This document shows positions 17,757 to 26,028 of a stretch of DNA of 64,000 bases, piece by piece (within the stretch, counting starts at the first letter, position 1; the number at the start of each line of letters is the position of its first letter). The DNA lies in assembly GCF_017916425.1 (NCBI RefSeq), contig NZ_JAFMSX010000003.1, positions 310,001-374,000 of the forward strand, given 5' to 3'. The translations under genes were made by a program, and so were the position numbers. This DNA comes from Nocardioides sp. SYSU D00065. GTDB lineage: Bacteria > Actinomycetota > Actinomycetes > Propionibacteriales > Nocardioidaceae. The notes beneath the pieces were generated by a model. It had not been told where the DNA came from and did not search any database. It saw nothing but the letters and a program-made list of their open reading frames with translations.

Positions 17757-17790
17757 CGAGGGCAGCAACTCCGAGGAGTTGCTGCCCTCG
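17757..17790 (+). terminator. Hairpin terminator after the HTH regulator
   Basis: Perfect 16-nt arms CGAGGGCAGCAACTCC (17757-17772) and their complement (17775-17790) are separated by two bases, 62 nt downstream of the regulator stop. Confidence 0.75.
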
Positions 17791-17894
17791 TGCTGGGACT
17801 CGCCTGTGGGGGAGGCTGCGGACCAGAACTCGTGGGGGGTTGAGGGGTCCGTGTCCCAGCTCTTCACTGCGCGCCAATCATGGCACGAACTGGA

Positions 17895-18029
17895 TCACTG
17901 AGGTGCTTTGATCTTCCCGCCCCAGCTGGTGTCGATGCCGGCGCTGGCCGGGGATGCGCCGATGCCGACGAATCCGAGTCCGAGCGCGGCCACGAGGGCG
18001 GCTGCGGCGATGCGGCGTACTGGGGTCAT
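17895..18029 (-). CDS. Very small secreted peptide, 44 aa
   Basis: The frame reads MTPVRRIAAAALVAALGLGF, then VGIGASPASA, then GIDTSWGGKIKAPQ. This is a textbook signal peptide (basic start, hydrophobic core, ASA cleavage site) followed by a mature peptide of only about 14 residues. GAGGTGAG sits just upstream of the ATG. No family is recognised. Short signal-peptide proteins of this kind occur in actinobacteria as hypothetical genes, sometimes as secreted peptides. Its coding status rests on the signal peptide and ribosome-binding site. Confidence 0.65.
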   Translation of the reverse strand: MTPVRRIAAAALVAALGLGFVGIGASPASAGIDTSWGGKIKAPQ

Positions 18030-18164
18030 GGGTACTCACCTCGAAGGTCACGTGTCACAGGGGATGACGAATCGATTCTCGCTCACGCGACGATGCCGCG
18101 TCCCCCTCAAGTCACTGCAGGTCTGTGCAATGCAGGATCCTGCAGAACGCTGCGGGGTGCATGC

Positions 18165-18195
18165 ATCGGCCCCCTTCCGATGGAAGGGGGCCGAT
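18165..18195 (-). terminator. Terminator of tRNA-Ser (GCT)
   Basis: A perfect 14-bp stem ATCGGCCCCCTTCC/GGAAGGGGGCCGAT with a GAT loop lies immediately 3' of the minus-strand tRNA-Ser. Confidence 0.75.
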
Positions 18196-18200
18196 CGCGG

Positions 18201-18291
18201 CGGAGGCGGAGGGATTTGAACCCTCGATGGGGTTGTAGCCCCAAACCCGCTTAGCAGGCGGGCGCCATAGACCGGACTAGGCGACGCCTCC
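18201..18291 (-). tRNA. tRNA-Ser (anticodon GCT)
   Basis: A 91-nt type II tRNA has acceptor arms GGAGGCG/CGCCTCC, anticodon loop CTGCTAA (GCT), a long variable arm and T-arm GGTTCAAATCC. CCA is not encoded. Confidence 0.95.
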
Positions 18292-18354
18292 ATGCCCGAC
18301 GAGGGCCGGGCGCACGAAAGGCTACAAGGCGCGGCGCGCCTGCTGCCAATCGCC

Positions 18355-18816
18355 TCACATCTTCCGCAGGCCGTGCCCGCGCTGGAGGTGCTGCTGGACC
18401 TCGCGGACGAAGGCCTCGCGGTCGATCGCGAGCATCTCGACCGGGATCGTGGTCGTGCGTCCGTCGCGCAGGCGAAGCACGACGACGGGTGAGTCGGCGA
18501 CCGTCGTGGTCACCGCGTCCTCCACGTCCTTCCACCGCCCGGCCGCGGTGCCGACACCGCGCACCCACTGCACCCGGTAGCCCTCGGCGGTGAGGCGGAC
18601 GACCCACCCCTTCTGCCGCCAGGTCCACCACGTCGCCACGAGCAGCAGCACGGTGAGTGAGACGGGCACCAGCAGGAAGGCGGTGTGCACGTCGAGCACC
18701 GCGATGGCGAGCGTGCCGAGCAGGATGAGGACGGCGACCGCGCACAGCACGACGCCCAGCAGGCGCGCGGCGACGGCGGGCGCGAGGCGGTGGACAGTGG
18801 CGGTCTCGGTCGGCAC
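18355..18816 (-). CDS. Two-helix membrane protein with PH-like domain
   Basis: This 153-aa protein has two adjacent membrane helices (residues 13-34 and 38-57; RLLGVVLCAVAVLILLGTLA, then AFLLVPVSLTVLLLVATWW) and a soluble C-terminal domain (GWVVRLTAEGYRVQWVRGVG, then VLRLRDGRTTTIPVEMLAID) with the beta-strand pattern of bacterial PH-like domains. The GTG at 18816 is chosen because it just precedes the first helix. The role is unknown. Confidence 0.7.
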   Translation of the reverse strand: MPTETATVHRLAPAVAARLLGVVLCAVAVLILLGTLAIAVLDVHTAFLLVPVSLTVLLLVATWWTWRQKGWVVRLTAEGYRVQWVRGVGTAAGRWKDVEDAVTTTVADSPVVVLRLRDGRTTTIPVEMLAIDREAFVREVQQHLQRGHGLRKM

Positions 18817-18920
18817 GCGCAAATTCCACCACGCGCGCGGCGTACGTCCCTCGCGCGGGTCGGGTGGGCCGACGGCGCCCGGTAGAGTCCCGGGGTGTGC
18901 GGCGCCCGGGCGCGGCACGA

Positions 18921-19005
18921 GGAGGGGTGCCGGAGCGGCCGATCGGAACCGCCTTGAAAGCGGTCGTAGGGAGACCTACCGCGGGTTCGAATCCCGCCCC
19001 CTCTG
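18921..19005 (+). tRNA. tRNA-Ser (anticodon TGA)
   Basis: An 85-nt type II tRNA has acceptor GGAGGGG paired with CCCCTCT (one G-U pair), anticodon loop CTTGAAA (TGA), a variable arm and T-arm GGGTTCGAATCCC. The ends may shift by one or two bases. Confidence 0.93.
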
Positions 19006-19012
19006 CCGGCGA

Positions 19013-19082
19013 TGCAACGCCGGGTCACTGCATGTAGGACCCCGCCCCACGGTGGGTGTGACGAGAGTGACCCGGCGTTGCA
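19013..19082. repeat. 17-bp inverted repeat with long loop between convergent genes
   Basis: Perfect arms TGCAACGCCGGGTCACT (19013-19029) and AGTGACCCGGCGTTGCA (19066-19082) enclose 36 nt that contain a smaller CCCAC/GTGGG hairpin. It lies between tRNA-Ser (plus) and the minus-strand gene ending at 19107, so it may act as a terminator for both. Confidence 0.75.
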
Positions 19083-19106
19083 GCGGCGCTGTCGTCCGCG
19101 GCCGGG

Positions 19107-20438
19107 TCAGCCGACGAGATAGCCGAGGTCGTGCATCCGCGCGATCTCGGCGCGCAGCTCAGGGTGCTCGGCGCTGTCGGCCGCCCGGGCCCCCGCGAGG
19201 TAGACGTGGCCGTCGTCGGCCTGCGTGCCGTCGAAGACCACGGTCAGCCGGTTGGGGATCGCGGCGTTGATCAGGGAGCCGAGCAGCGCCACCGGGTCGG
19301 ACCGGTCCTCCAGCGACAGCACGCGGACCGCCTCCGGGATCCGGGGGACCTGGGCCGACGGCGCTCCCGCGGTCACCACCTGGTCCACCACGAAGCGCGC
19401 CGACGTCGGCGTCGCCGCGATCTCGGCTGCGACGGCACCGCCGGCCGCCGAGCCGACCAGCATGACGCGGGCGTCGTCCTCGGTGACGGCCTTCTCGATC
19501 GCGCGGACCACCTGGGCCGCCGTGGTGCTCGGGTCGGCACCGACCAGGCGGAGCCGACCGGAGTCCGGCCCCACCGTGCCGGGCAGGTAGGCGATGTAGC
19601 GGCCGGCGCCGACGCGCTGCACGCTGATCCGGCGGTCCTCGGCGAGCAGGTTGGCCATCAGCTCCTCGAGCGAGCGCGGCGCCCGGCCGGCAGCGGCGGC
19701 CGTGTCCTCCTCCGACTGCTCGGCCTCCTCCGTCTCGACGAAGGAGCCGGCCGAGTCGCGGAACGCGGAGACCGCGTCGGTCGGGAACGGGGCGACGCCG
19801 ATGGCCCGCAGGCCACCGCGGGCGGCCTGTGCGCCCTGCTCGGAGCCGAGCACCCCAGCGGTGAGCAGCGAGCGCATGTGCAGCCCGTCGAGCAGGCCGC
19901 CGCCCCCGGACAGGTGGTCCATGAGGTCCGGGTTGTTCTCGGCCAGCTCGCTGAGGTACGCCGTCACGCCGTCGCGGTCGAGCGTGTCGGTCTCGATGAG
20001 GCCGGCGCTGACGATCGCCCCACCGAGCGCCACCTCGGGCGCGAGGTAGCCGATCGCGCGGCCGGCGATGGACCCGAGCGTCTTGTAGGCGGCCTGCTGC
20101 AGCTCGTCGATCCAGCGGTACGTCAGCACCGTGGCGCGGACGACCAACGCGTCGGCGTCCAGCTCGACCGAGCGGGTGAGCAGGCCGTGCTTGCCGATCG
20201 TGGCGGCACGGATGTCCTCCTCGGCCTGGCCCCAGGTCGCCTTCGACAGCTCGCCGGAGTCGGCGACGTCGTCGTCGTTGAGGATCTCCGCGCCCAGTCG
20301 GGCCCGGCGGCGCATCTCGTCGCCGGAGGCGTCGAAGAGGTCGGCCAGCGCCAGCATCTGGTCGTACTTGTCGACGGTCACCGACGCCGACGAGTCGTCG
20401 GCGGGGCCGTCGCCGCGGGGGATCTCGAGGTCGCTCAT
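19107..20438 (-). CDS. Alpha/beta-hydrolase-like protein lacking the nucleophile Ser
   Basis: This 443-aa protein has a helical N-terminal half (residues 15-260; DKYDQMLALADLFDASGDEM begins it) like WXG100-associated proteins. Its C-terminal half resembles the alpha/beta-hydrolases found beside type VII substrates. At the nucleophile elbow, where relatives have VMLVG-HSQGG, this protein has VMLVG-SAAGG: Ala331 takes the place of the catalytic Ser. The following TAGAPSAQVPRIPEAVRVLS and DRSDPVALLG fit the fold. It is therefore probably a pseudo-enzyme. The ATG overlaps the upstream stop (ATGA). It forms a three-gene unit with the WXG100-like gene at 21384. Confidence 0.8.
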   Translation of the reverse strand: MSDLEIPRGDGPADDSSASVTVDKYDQMLALADLFDASGDEMRRRARLGAEILNDDDVADSGELSKATWGQAEEDIRAATIGKHGLLTRSVELDADALVVRATVLTYRWIDELQQAAYKTLGSIAGRAIGYLAPEVALGGAIVSAGLIETDTLDRDGVTAYLSELAENNPDLMDHLSGGGGLLDGLHMRSLLTAGVLGSEQGAQAARGGLRAIGVAPFPTDAVSAFRDSAGSFVETEEAEQSEEDTAAAAGRAPRSLEELMANLLAEDRRISVQRVGAGRYIAYLPGTVGPDSGRLRLVGADPSTTAAQVVRAIEKAVTEDDARVMLVGSAAGGAVAAEIAATPTSARFVVDQVVTAGAPSAQVPRIPEAVRVLSLEDRSDPVALLGSLINAAIPNRLTVVFDGTQADDGHVYLAGARAADSAEHPELRAEIARMHDLGYLVG

Positions 20439-21382
20439 CGGGCCACCTCCTGTCGGCGGGTGACCTGGGCGAGGACCGGCGCGAGCTCGGCCGGCAGGTC
20501 GTCGGGGTCGACGCGGGCCAAGGCGACACGGGCTCCGTCGTCGTGGCGCGGCGTCAGCGAGTGCCAGCCGTCCATGAGGAGCACCCACGACACGACGCCC
20601 ACCGACGTCGTGGCGCGCTCCGACACCTCTGCGGCGAGGATCCGCAGCCGGCCCCGGCCCTCGGTGTGCACCGCCGACAGGACCGCACCCGCCTCGGCGT
20701 CGCCCAGCGGGGCGCCGTCCGCCAGCACGGCACCGTCGGCCTGGCTGACGAGGATCGGGACGAGGTCGGAGCGCCCGGCCCGCAGCGCCTCGCCGATCGC
20801 GTCGGCCAGCGCGTAGGGGACGTCGAGGTGCGCCGGGACGTGCGAGGTGGCGACGGCCAGGTCCTCGGGCACCTGGGTCACCCGGGCCAGCTCGGTGGTC
20901 CACCGGTCGACCGGGAACCAGGCGAGCTCGAAGACCAGGCCGTCGCAGGTAGAGAGGCTCGCCACCGCGTCCCCGGCCTGCCGGTGCCAGGCCTTGACCT
21001 GGGTGGTCCCGGCCGCGACGTCGACGTCGAGCGCGAGCCGCGGCGTGGCGAGCAGCCCGACCGCGCCGACGATGCCGGGGTCGGCGCCGGCATCGGTCAG
21101 CAGGCCGCGGCGCCGCAGCGTGTCCTCCGGGTCGTGGAGGGTGGCGAGCGCGTCGGCGTAGGCGGAGTCCTCGGCCGAGCCGCGGCTCTGCCCGAGGCGG
21201 CCGGACAGGGAGCCGGCGCCGGCCGGACCCTCGGGGGTACGCACGTCGAACGGCAGCGGGGCGCCGCCGGCGAGCTCGGCGACCAGGCGCAGCTCGGGCA
21301 GCGTCAGCGCGAGGCGGCGGGCCATGCCGTCGAGGAAGCTGGTCGGCGGCGAAGGCGGGGTCGTGAGGTCGATGGTCACCAT
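20435..21382 (-). CDS. Hypothetical protein, WXG100 cluster (EspG-like in size and place)
   Basis: This 315-aa protein has no signal peptide or membrane helix (MVTIDLTTPPSPPTSFLDGM at the start). Its middle (LATPRLALDVDVAAGTTQVK, then DGLVFELAWFPVDRW) suggests alternating strands like EspG-type chaperones of type VII systems, but I cannot assign the family with confidence. It begins one nucleotide after the WXG100-like gene's stop and its own stop overlaps the next start, so the three genes are an operon. A chaperone role for the WXG100 protein is an inference from context. Confidence 0.7.
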   Translation of the reverse strand: MVTIDLTTPPSPPTSFLDGMARRLALTLPELRLVAELAGGAPLPFDVRTPEGPAGAGSLSGRLGQSRGSAEDSAYADALATLHDPEDTLRRRGLLTDAGADPGIVGAVGLLATPRLALDVDVAAGTTQVKAWHRQAGDAVASLSTCDGLVFELAWFPVDRWTTELARVTQVPEDLAVATSHVPAHLDVPYALADAIGEALRAGRSDLVPILVSQADGAVLADGAPLGDAEAGAVLSAVHTEGRGRLRILAAEVSERATTSVGVVSWVLLMDGWHSLTPRHDDGARVALARVDPDDLPAELAPVLAQVTRRQEVAR

Positions 21383-21383
21383 G

Positions 21384-21809
21384 TCAAAGTCCCGGGAGCT
21401 CGACGGTCAGCCAGTCCCTGTGACCGGGCGGCGGCGGGTCGAAGGCCAGCAGCGCGGCGTCGGCCGGGTCCGGCGCCGCGGACGCGTCACCGGCCCGGCT
21501 CGCGCGGGTCCGGGCGTCCTCGACGAGGGTGGTGGCCTTGCGGGAGCGGAGGTCGATGGCCTCCTTGAGGGTGTCGACCTCGGCGAGGTGGCGCGCCAGC
21601 GAGTCGGCCGCTGTCTCGTGATGGGCGGCGGCGGTGCGCAGATGGGAGGCACGCTCCTTGATGCGCTCGCGCATCGCGTCGGCGGCCTTGCCGTGCCACG
21701 GGACGGCCTCGGCCTGGGACACGAGGCGGGCGGCGAGCGCCCGGATGTCGCCGCTCTGCTCGCGGAGCTGGGCGACGCGCTTGCGGCCCACGGCAGTGTC
21801 GCCGTACAT
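21384..21809 (-). CDS. WXG100-like protein
   Basis: This 141-aa protein is largely helical, with a W-H-G turn at residues 38-40 (VPWHGKAADAMRERI) between two helices, the defining WXG100 arrangement. It continues with a longer charged helix (LAEVDTLKEAIDLRSRKATT) and an Ala/Pro-rich tail ending LTVELPGL. It is longer than secreted Esx proteins (about 100 aa). GAAGGGG lies upstream of the ATG. As the first gene of the cluster it is a candidate substrate or partner of the type VII system at 26-36 kb. Confidence 0.8.
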   Translation of the reverse strand: MYGDTAVGRKRVAQLREQSGDIRALAARLVSQAEAVPWHGKAADAMRERIKERASHLRTAAAHHETAADSLARHLAEVDTLKEAIDLRSRKATTLVEDARTRASRAGDASAAPDPADAALLAFDPPPPGHRDWLTVELPGL

Positions 21810-21980
21810 CGATCACACCCCTTCGTCGGTCGTCGCATACCCAGTGGGCACCGTCATCAAACGTTCAACCGGCATCCATCTCGGCGCCCAGCGGGTCGTG
21901 GGACGCGGCCGGCTGGACCGGTCCCGACCGATAGGATCCCTCGGACCAGGGCCCTCCACACACCACGACACGGGGTGTCA

Positions 21981-23498
21981 GTGACTTTCGACGTCCACCA
22001 GCTCGACGTGTTCGTGCTGGTCGGCGCGGTGGTGACGCTCGCGGCCATCCTGGCGGTGCGACTCTCGGCCGGTGCGGGCCTGCCCTCGCTGCTGATCTAC
22101 CTGCTCATCGGCGTGCTGCTGGGGGAGGGCGGACCCTTCCGGATCCCCTTCGAGGACGCGCAGCTGGCCCACGCGCTGGGGTTCGGCGCGCTGGCGATCA
22201 TCCTCGCCGAGGGCGGGCTCACCACCGACTGGCGGCAGATGCGCTCCAGCATCCGGCTCGGCCTGTCGCTGGCCACACTCGGCGTCGCCGTGTCGGTCGC
22301 GGTGGTCGCCGTCGGCACCCACTACCTGCTCGGGCTGCCGTGGGAGCTGGCGATCCTGCTCGGCGCCATCTGCTCGCCCACCGATGCCGCGGCTGTGTTC
22401 TCCGTGCTGCGGGCGCTCCCGCTGCCCAAGCGCCTCACGGGGGCCCTCGAGGCCGAGTCGGGGCTCAACGACGCCCCCACCGTGGTCCTGGTGGGCATCA
22501 TCTCCACCGGGGTCGTGGGCGAGGCGGGACTGCTCGAGGTCGCCGGCACGATCGTCTTCGAGCTCATCGCGGGCGGGGCGATCGGGGCGGCCTGCGGCCT
22601 CGCCGGCGGGTGGGTGATGCGGCGCGCCGCGCTGCCGTCCACCGGCCTCTACCCGCTGGCGGTGCTGAGCCTGGCGTTCACGGCGTACGGCGTGGCAGCA
22701 GCCGTGCACGCATCCGGGTTCGCCGCGATCTACGTCGCCGCGCTGATCCTCGGCAACAGCGAGCTGCCCCACCGAGGGGCGACCAGGTCGTTCGCCGAGG
22801 GAGTGGCCTGGCTGGCGCAGATCGGGCTGTTCGTGATGCTGGGCCTGCTGCTCTCGCCGGGACGCATCGACGTCGACACGGTCGTCCAGGCGCTGGTGAC
22901 CGGCCTCGTGCTGACCGTCGTCGCGCGACCGCTGTCGGTGCTGGTCAGCAGCGTCGTCCAGCCGATGGGCCTGCGCGACCTGACGTTCATCTCCTGGGCC
23001 GGGTTGCGCGGGGCCGTGCCGATCGTGCTCGCCACCATCCCCCTGGCCGAGGGGGTCGAGGGGGCCGACGACCTGTTCGACATCGTCTTCGTGATGGTCG
23101 TGGTCTACACGCTGCTCACCGGTCCGACCCTGCCGCTGGTGGCGCGCTCGCTGGGCGTGGCCCGGCGCAACCACCCGCGCGGTCTCGACGTCGAGGCCGC
23201 ACCGCTCGAGAAGGTCGCGGCCGACCTGCTCCAGGTCACCATCGCGCCCACCTCGAAGATGCACGGCGTCGAGGTCGGGGAGCTGCGACTGCCGCAGGGG
23301 GCCTCGATCTCGCTGGTGATCAGGGCGGGCGACGTGCTGGTGCCGGAGCGTCGTACGGTCCTGCGCGCCGGCGACGACCTGGTGGTGGTCACTCCCCGCA
23401 AGCTGCGCGAGGCCACCGAGGGCCGCCTGCGACAGGTCTCCGAGACCGGGCGCCTGGCCCACTGGCTGGGCGAGGAGTCCAGTCGCGATCGCGACTGA
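21981..23498 (+). CDS. CPA1-type cation/proton antiporter with TrkA-C domain
   Basis: This 505-aa membrane protein has about 12-13 transmembrane helices (residues 8-395) and a C-terminal TrkA-C-like regulatory domain (about 405-490). The motifs ICSPTDAAAVFSVL and ESGLNDAPTVV carry the ion-binding Asp and the ND pair of NhaP/CvrA antiporters, which exchange Na+ or K+ for H+. GTG at 21981 is chosen as start with GGGG just upstream; a second in-frame GTG lies at 21975. A -10-like TAGGAT occurs at about 21931. Confidence 0.92.
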   Translation: MTFDVHQLDVFVLVGAVVTLAAILAVRLSAGAGLPSLLIYLLIGVLLGEGGPFRIPFEDAQLAHALGFGALAIILAEGGLTTDWRQMRSSIRLGLSLATLGVAVSVAVVAVGTHYLLGLPWELAILLGAICSPTDAAAVFSVLRALPLPKRLTGALEAESGLNDAPTVVLVGIISTGVVGEAGLLEVAGTIVFELIAGGAIGAACGLAGGWVMRRAALPSTGLYPLAVLSLAFTAYGVAAAVHASGFAAIYVAALILGNSELPHRGATRSFAEGVAWLAQIGLFVMLGLLLSPGRIDVDTVVQALVTGLVLTVVARPLSVLVSSVVQPMGLRDLTFISWAGLRGAVPIVLATIPLAEGVEGADDLFDIVFVMVVVYTLLTGPTLPLVARSLGVARRNHPRGLDVEAAPLEKVAADLLQVTIAPTSKMHGVEVGELRLPQGASISLVIRAGDVLVPERRTVLRAGDDLVVVTPRKLREATEGRLRQVSETGRLAHWLGEESSRDRD

Positions 23499-23506
23499 GG
23501 GCCGGA

Positions 23507-24010
23507 CTACTCGGAGCCGGTGGCGCGGCAGTAGGTGGCGTCGGCCCGCGCGACCACCGACTCGACCTGCTTGCTGCGCAACGACTGGAACTTCTCGCCC
23601 ACGACGACCACGACGCCCGGTCCGAGCGCGTCGCCCGCGACGACCTGCGCGTTCTTGAACTGGCGGCGCACCAGGTCGACCGCCGGGTTGGCCGCGTCCG
23701 CGGCCCAGATCTGCGTCGTCGCTGCCGGCTGGGGCGAGTCGCCCACCGTCCCGGCGACGAATCCGCGCTCCTCGAGTTGGGCGCTGGTGGCGCTGGCGAG
23801 CCCACTGCGCCCGCTGCCGTTGAAGACGCTGACGACGACCTGGTCGCGGCGCACCTCCTCGCCCGTGGCGACGTCGGCGTCCTCGCAGATCGCGACCGGC
23901 TCGTCGCGCGGGAACGGCTTGGTGAACGCCGCCCAGCCCCAGAGGGCGGCGACGACGACCAGGAGCGCCAGCACGGCCAGCGTCAGCGCCGACCGCAGCG
24001 CGCCGCTCAC
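23507..24010 (-). CDS. LytR C-terminal domain protein
   Basis: This 167-aa protein has a membrane anchor (residues 4-26, LRSALTLAVLALLVVVAALW) and an extracytoplasmic LytR_C domain (VVVSVFNGSGRSGLASATSA, then GFVAGTVGDSP and VVVVVGEKFQSL). LytR_C domains occur alone or attached to LCP cell-wall ligases; the isolated form has no known activity. The GTG start overlaps the upstream stop (GTGA). It is convergent with the antiporter gene. Confidence 0.88.
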   Translation of the reverse strand: MSGALRSALTLAVLALLVVVAALWGWAAFTKPFPRDEPVAICEDADVATGEEVRRDQVVVSVFNGSGRSGLASATSAQLEERGFVAGTVGDSPQPAATTQIWAADAANPAVDLVRRQFKNAQVVAGDALGPGVVVVVGEKFQSLRSKQVESVVARADATYCRATGSE

Positions 24011-24318
24011 TGGTCGGCCGCCTGGTGGACCCGTGCGTGCAGCACGCTGCGCTGCTGGAGGGCCGCACGCAGTGCTCGGTGCAGGCCGTCCTCGAGGTAG
24101 AGGTCGCCGCGCCACTGCACGACGTGGGCGAAGAGGTCGCCGTAGAACGTGGAGTCCTCGTCGAGCAGCGTGTCGAGGTGGAGCATGTCCTTGGTGGTGA
24201 CCAGCTGGTCGAGGCGGACCTGGCGCGGCGGCAGCTCGGCCCAGGCGCGGGAGGTCAGCCCGTGGTCGGGGTAGGGCCGGCCGACGCCCACCCGCTTGAA
24301 GATCACGCCGGTGATCAT
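24007..24318 (-). CDS. Small conserved actinobacterial protein (often annotated VapB-like)
   Basis: This 103-aa protein begins MITGVIFKRVGVGRPYPDHG and contains PPRQVRLDQLVTTKDMLHLD, EDSTFYGDLFAHVVQWRGDL and YLEDGLHRALRAALQQRSVL. Databases commonly label this family a VapB-type antitoxin, but no VapC toxin is nearby. It is coupled to the LytR_C gene. The conserved link to that gene and the HerA-like gene suggests a housekeeping role. An AGGAG lies 8 nt before the ATG; a GTG at 24306 is an alternative start. Confidence 0.82.
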   Translation of the reverse strand: MITGVIFKRVGVGRPYPDHGLTSRAWAELPPRQVRLDQLVTTKDMLHLDTLLDEDSTFYGDLFAHVVQWRGDLYLEDGLHRALRAALQQRSVLHARVHQAADQ

Positions 24319-24375
24319 AACGACGGCTCCTCGCGGCCCCTCGTCCTCGGCCGGGAGCCTGACTAGGCTCCGCTC

Positions 24376-25995
24376 ATGAGCGAGACCTCCGAGGCGCCTC
24401 CCGCGGCCACCGACCCCATCGTCGCGGCCGTGGCGCCTGGCTACCGTTTCGAGGGCGACGCCCTCGAGCTGGGCGGACTGATGCTCGACGCGGAGACGCT
24501 CAGCGACGTCCGCATCCGGATCCCGCTCGGCATGCTCAACCGCCACGGTCTCGTCGCCGGCGCCACCGGCACCGGCAAGACCAAGACGCTGCAGCTGCTG
24601 GCCGAGCAGCTCAGCGCCCACGGCGTACCCGTCTTCGCCGCCGACATCAAGGGCGACCTCTCCGGCCTCGGGGTGCCGGGCGCGCCCGACGACAAGATCA
24701 CCGCGCGGAGCGCGAGCGTCGGCCAGCAGTGGACGGCGACCGGGTTCCCGACGGAGCTCTTCTCGATCGGCGGCGAGGGCGTCGGCGTACCGGTGCGGGT
24801 GACGATGTCGGCGTTCGGGCCCACGCTGCTCGCCAAGGTCCTCGGGCTCAACGAGACGCAGGAGTCCTCGCTGGCGCTGGTCTTCTACTACTGCGACAAG
24901 AATGGCCTGCCGCTGCTCGACCTCGCCGACCTGCGCGCGGTGCTGCAGTACCTCACCGGCGACCCGGCCGGAAAGGCCGAGCTCAAGGCGATCGGCGGCG
25001 TGTCCCCGCAGACGGCCGGTGTCATCCTGCGCGAGCTCGTCGCGTTCGAGGCGCAGGGCGCGGACGTCTTCTTCGGGGAGCCGGAGCTCGACACCAAGGA
25101 GTTCCTGCGCACGACCGACGACGGCCGGGGCGTGATCAGCCTGCTCGAGCTGCCGCACCTGCAGGACCGCCCGGCGCTGTTCTCCACCTTCTTGATGTGG
25201 ATGCTCGCGGACCTCTTCCACGACCTGCCAGAGGAGGGTGACCTCGACAAGCCCAAGCTGGTCTTCTTCTTCGACGAGGCGCACCTGCTCTTCGACGACG
25301 CCTCCGAGGCGTTCCTGGACCAGGTCGCCCAGACGGTGCGGCTGATCCGATCCAAGGGCGTCGGCGTGTTCTTCGTGACGCAGTCGCCCACCGACGTGCC
25401 CGACGAGGTCCTCGCCCAGCTCGGCTCGCGCATCCAGCACCAGCTCCGCGCGCACACGCCCAACGACGCCAAGGCGCTCAGGGCCACCGTCGACACCTAC
25501 CCCGAGAGCGCGTACGACGACCTGGGTGAGGTCATCACCAGCCTCGGCATCGGCGAGGCGGTCGTGACCGTGATGAACGAGCGCGGCGCACCGACCCCGG
25601 TGGCCTGGACCCGGTTGCGGGCGCCGGAGTCGCTGATGGACCCGGCGCCGGCCGAGCAGATGGCGGCCGCCGTCGCGGCGTCCCCGCTCACCGCGAGGTA
25701 CGCCGAGCCGATCGACCGCGAGTCCGCCCGCGAGCTGCTCGCCGCCAAGCTGGAGGAGGGCGCCCGCAAGGCCGCCGAGGACGCGCGGGTCGAAGAGCTG
25801 GCGCGCGAGCAGCGCAACGCGCGGGTCACCAAGAAGGCTCCTGCGAAGAAGGCCCCGGCGCCGCGGTCCTCGCGCTCGCAGGAGGCCGACGACGGGATGC
25901 TCGAGAGCGTCGTGAAGTCGCCGGTGTTCAAGGACTTCATGCGCACCGCGGCGCGCGAGATCGCGCGGGGGATGTTCAAGAGCGGGCGCCGCTGA
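24376..25995 (+). CDS. HerA-like helicase/DUF853 family ATPase
   Basis: This 539-aa P-loop ATPase of the HerA/YjgR (DUF853) type has Walker A GATGTGKTKT near residues 56-65, FAADIKGDLSGLG after it, Walker B LVFFFDEAHLLF near 295-306 and a sensor stretch FFVTQSPTDVPDEVLAQLGS. The C-terminus is Lys/Ala-rich (KKAPAKKAPAPRS). HerA relatives move along DNA ends; the role of this family is not settled. TAGGCT (24364-24369) sits 6 nt before the ATG, indicating a leaderless mRNA. Confidence 0.9.
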   Translation: MSETSEAPPAATDPIVAAVAPGYRFEGDALELGGLMLDAETLSDVRIRIPLGMLNRHGLVAGATGTGKTKTLQLLAEQLSAHGVPVFAADIKGDLSGLGVPGAPDDKITARSASVGQQWTATGFPTELFSIGGEGVGVPVRVTMSAFGPTLLAKVLGLNETQESSLALVFYYCDKNGLPLLDLADLRAVLQYLTGDPAGKAELKAIGGVSPQTAGVILRELVAFEAQGADVFFGEPELDTKEFLRTTDDGRGVISLLELPHLQDRPALFSTFLMWMLADLFHDLPEEGDLDKPKLVFFFDEAHLLFDDASEAFLDQVAQTVRLIRSKGVGVFFVTQSPTDVPDEVLAQLGSRIQHQLRAHTPNDAKALRATVDTYPESAYDDLGEVITSLGIGEAVVTVMNERGAPTPVAWTRLRAPESLMDPAPAEQMAAAVAASPLTARYAEPIDRESARELLAAKLEEGARKAAEDARVEELAREQRNARVTKKAPAKKAPAPRSSRSQEADDGMLESVVKSPVFKDFMRTAAREIARGMFKSGRR

Positions 25996-26028
25996 GGTCT
26001 GACCTCCGCCCGGCCGCCGCCCGCCGCT

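Noticed and set aside
17757..17790. A riboswitch
   Set aside because: It is a simple perfect hairpin after a gene, fitting a terminator; no conserved riboswitch core was seen.
24007..24318. A VapBC toxin-antitoxin system
   Set aside because: Only the VapB-annotated protein is present; the neighbours are a LytR_C protein and a HerA-like ATPase, and no PIN-domain toxin is seen.
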